Assembly: GCA_016763095.1 (NCBI GenBank)
Contig: JAESUK010000220.1
Location: 1-7,883 of the forward strand
Reading direction: 5' to 3'
Source: Alphaproteobacteria bacterium
GTDB taxonomy: Bacteria; Pseudomonadota; Alphaproteobacteria; Micavibrionales; Micavibrionaceae
Length of the DNA stretch: 7,883 nt
Shown: piece after piece, positions 6,279-7,883 of the stretch
Layout: every line of letters begins with the position of its first letter
Position numbering within the stretch: position 1 is the first letter of the stretch
Program-made: the position numbers and the translations under genes
Notes under the pieces: model-generated
Database searches by the model: none
Seen by the model: only the letters and a program-made list of their open reading frames with translations
What the model was told of the DNA's origin: nothing

Positions 6279-7883
6279 CTTATCTTTAAACGTACGCGGT
6301 ACTTTTTTAAAGCCATTCTTGGATTTATAACCGCTCGGTTTTTTCTTTGACTTCCCTTGGGAATCCCCCTGAGAATCTTTAGAGAAGCTTGGCTTTTTGG
6401 AGTCATAGTTATCGCTATACGGCTTATCATTTCTAGACGAGCCCTCAGAATTTGATTTATACTTTTTCTTAAAACTATCCTTGGATTTACCAGCCCCATA
6501 CGGCTTCTTATCGCCAAAAGGCTTCTTGTCACCATACGGTTTAGATCTTCTACTCGGACGGTTAGAGCGATCAATTTTTCCTCTCGGTGCTTCAGGCTCA
6601 TGATCAAGGCGCGTTACAGTGATACTCTTCTCTAACGTACCGCCGTCACCCACCAATTCGAATAACTTACGTGCGCAATCCTTATCAAGTTCTATATGCG
6701 TTTCAGCGTCGTGAATGCGAATTGACCCGATCTGAGTATTGTTCATATTACCTGCACCACATAACATTGGTACAATCCAACGTGGTTCAGCATTTTGATT
6801 GCGTCCAACAGACAAAGAAACCCAAACGCCGTTTTTAAAGCCATCGCGAGATTTTTTCTTCTGATCTTTCATCTGTGTGAAATCGAGTAACTCTTCTGGT
6901 GCTGGTTTTTGTTTGTTATGCAGACGCAATAAAGCCACGGCAAGTTGCTCTGCGCCATATGAACTTACAAGCTTGGCAGCCGCCTCTTTTTCTTCTTCTT
7001 TGATTGGATCGACCAGCGCAGGATCGGCTAGGAATCGCTCTTGGTCGCGTTTTGTAATGTCTTCAATCGAAGGGGGCTTTTTCCATGTGGCATTAATTTT
7101 TGCGTTGCCGAGAAGCCGTTCAGCACGACCGCGCCAATTATGGGGCACGACAAGTGTACTCACACCTTTAGATCCCGCACGACCTGTGCGGCCACTACGG
7201 TGAAGGAGGATGTCTTTGTTTTTTGGCAAATCTGCGTGAATCACCAACGCTAGTCCTGGTAGATCAATTCCCCGCGCCGCAACGTCTGTGGCAACACAAA
7301 CACGTGCACGACCATCGCGCAAAGATTGTAACGCATTACTGCGCTCACTTTGGCTTAGCTCTCCAGAGATTGCCACAACGGAAAATCCGCGATTGTTTAA
7401 ACGGCTTTTCATCAAATTAACGGCCGCACGTGTTCCGCAAAAAATGATTGCATTCTGAGCCTCGTGATAACGCAAAATATTAATGATCGCATTTTCGCGG
7501 TCATTCGGTGCAATTGTCATCGCTTGATATTCAATATCAAGATGTTGCTTTTCTTCTTCTTTGGTTGCGACGCGCTTAGCATTTTTTTGGTAACGCTTGG
7601 CAAGACCCGCAATCGCTTTCGGCACAGTGGCAGAAAACATGAGTGTGCGGCGTTCCTCTGGTGCAGAACCGAGGATGTATTCTAGCTCTTCACGGAACCC
7701 CATATCCAACATTTCGTCGGCTTCGTCGAGCACGACAGCACGTAGACCACTGGTGTCAAAATGGCTACGCTCAATATGGTCGCGCAAGCGTCCAGGCGTA
7801 CCAACAACAATATGGGCCCCCTTTTTCAAGGCACGTCGCTCTTCACGAATATCCATTCCACCGACGCAAGAAATGACCGATGC
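6267..7883 (-). CDS. deaD: DEAD-box RNA helicase, DeaD/CsdA-like (N-terminus outside window)
   Basis: An ATP-dependent RNA helicase that remodels RNA and ribosome precursors, often at low temperature. The frame is open to the window edge, so the Met codon at 7856 is internal; 538 codons are visible. The Q motif and Walker A (roughly 110 residues) are missing to the right. Counting from that Met, visible motifs are GTPGR (19-23), DEAD (44-47), SAT (75-77), FCGT (139-142), ATDVAARGID (189-198) and HRSGRTGR (219-226). A DbpA-type RNA-binding domain follows at about 343-415 (VWVSLSVGRNQNAEPRWIVP at its start). The tail from about 424 is Lys/Ser/Gly-rich, with repeats of KPYGDK type and end KDKKKS. 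The expected full length of about 650 fits DeaD. The DbpA domain argues against a plain RhlE protein, but exact subfamily assignment needs the missing N-terminus. Confidence 0.9.
   Translation of the reverse strand, partial: ASVISCVGGMDIREERRALKKGAHIVVGTPGRLRDHIERSHFDTSGLRAVVLDEADEMLDMGFREELEYILGSAPEERRTLMFSATVPKAIAGLAKRYQKNAKRVATKEEEKQHLDIEYQAMTIAPNDRENAIINILRYHEAQNAIIFCGTRAAVNLMKSRLNNRGFSVVAISGELSQSERSNALQSLRDGRARVCVATDVAARGIDLPGLALVIHADLPKNKDILLHRSGRTGRAGSKGVSTLVVPHNWRGRAERLLGNAKINATWKKPPSIEDITKRDQERFLADPALVDPIKEEEKEAAAKLVSSYGAEQLAVALLRLHNKQKPAPEELLDFTQMKDQKKKSRDGFKNGVWVSLSVGRNQNAEPRWIVPMLCGAGNMNNTQIGSIRIHDAETHIELDKDCARKLFELVGDGGTLEKSITVTRLDHEPEAPRGKIDRSNRPSRRSKPYGDKKPFGDKKPYGAGKSKDSFKKKYKSNSEGSSRNDKPYSDNYDSKKPSFSKDSQGDSQGKSKKKPSGYKSKNGFKKVPRTFKDKKKS
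6495..6542 (-). repeat. Short tandem repeat KPYGDK/KPFGDK in the helicase tail
   Basis: Three near-identical units of 18, 18 and 12 bases encode KPYGDK, KPFGDK and KPYG. They lie in the disordered basic tail, where positively charged aromatic-containing repeats probably add unspecific RNA affinity. More diverged units (NDKPYSD, DSKKPSF) follow downstream. Confidence 0.7.

Noticed and set aside
6170..6607. Minus-strand 145-codon open frame across the helicase tail and RRM end
   Set aside because: Out of frame with the helicase and overlapping the coding strand of the RRM gene; the basic composition derives from the Lys-rich tail.

Overview
The window looks like chromosomal DNA of a moderately AT-rich proteobacterium, most likely an alphaproteobacterium with an environmental or host-associated life. 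This placement rests on remembered protein resemblance (DotL, DotM and pilin-like sequences, the helicase, and CCA-encoding tRNA genes), not on a search, so the exact order is uncertain. Both window ends cut through housekeeping genes: the 3' end of argS at the left (plus strand) and a DEAD-box RNA helicase lacking its N-terminus at the right (minus strand).

The centrepiece (466-5361, minus strand) is a tightly packed four-gene cluster, read right to left: dotM (icmP); a single-pass membrane protein of about 196-199 residues that I do not recognise; dotL (icmO), the coupling ATPase; and a type IV pilin-like, cysteine-rich small protein. Gaps are 3 bases (or 12 with the preferred start) and 14 bases, and the last two genes overlap by 8 bases, so they are very probably one operon. 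DotL and DotM are the core of the Dot/Icm (type IVB) coupling complex that selects substrates for secretion. The unknown protein sits between two genes that are directly adjacent in Legionella, which makes it a candidate extra subunit. The C-terminal tail of DotL, which carries the adaptor docking sites in Legionella, is here a Pro/Ala/Thr-rich low-complexity segment. A sigma70-like promoter and a CRP/FNR-type palindrome lie just upstream of dotM.

The interval 5362-5994 carries this control region, a decayed 5' part of a tRNA-Thr gene, an intact tRNA-Thr(TGT), a probable terminator and a tRNA-Gln(TTG). A single-RRM RNA-binding protein (plus strand) follows and converges on the DeaD/CsdA-like helicase. 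Its probable terminator overlaps the 3' end of the helicase gene. The RRM protein and the helicase may both act in RNA structure remodelling, but they are separate transcription units.

The most interesting part is the small secretion cluster with its two uncharacterised companions. No other Dot/Icm genes are visible in the window.
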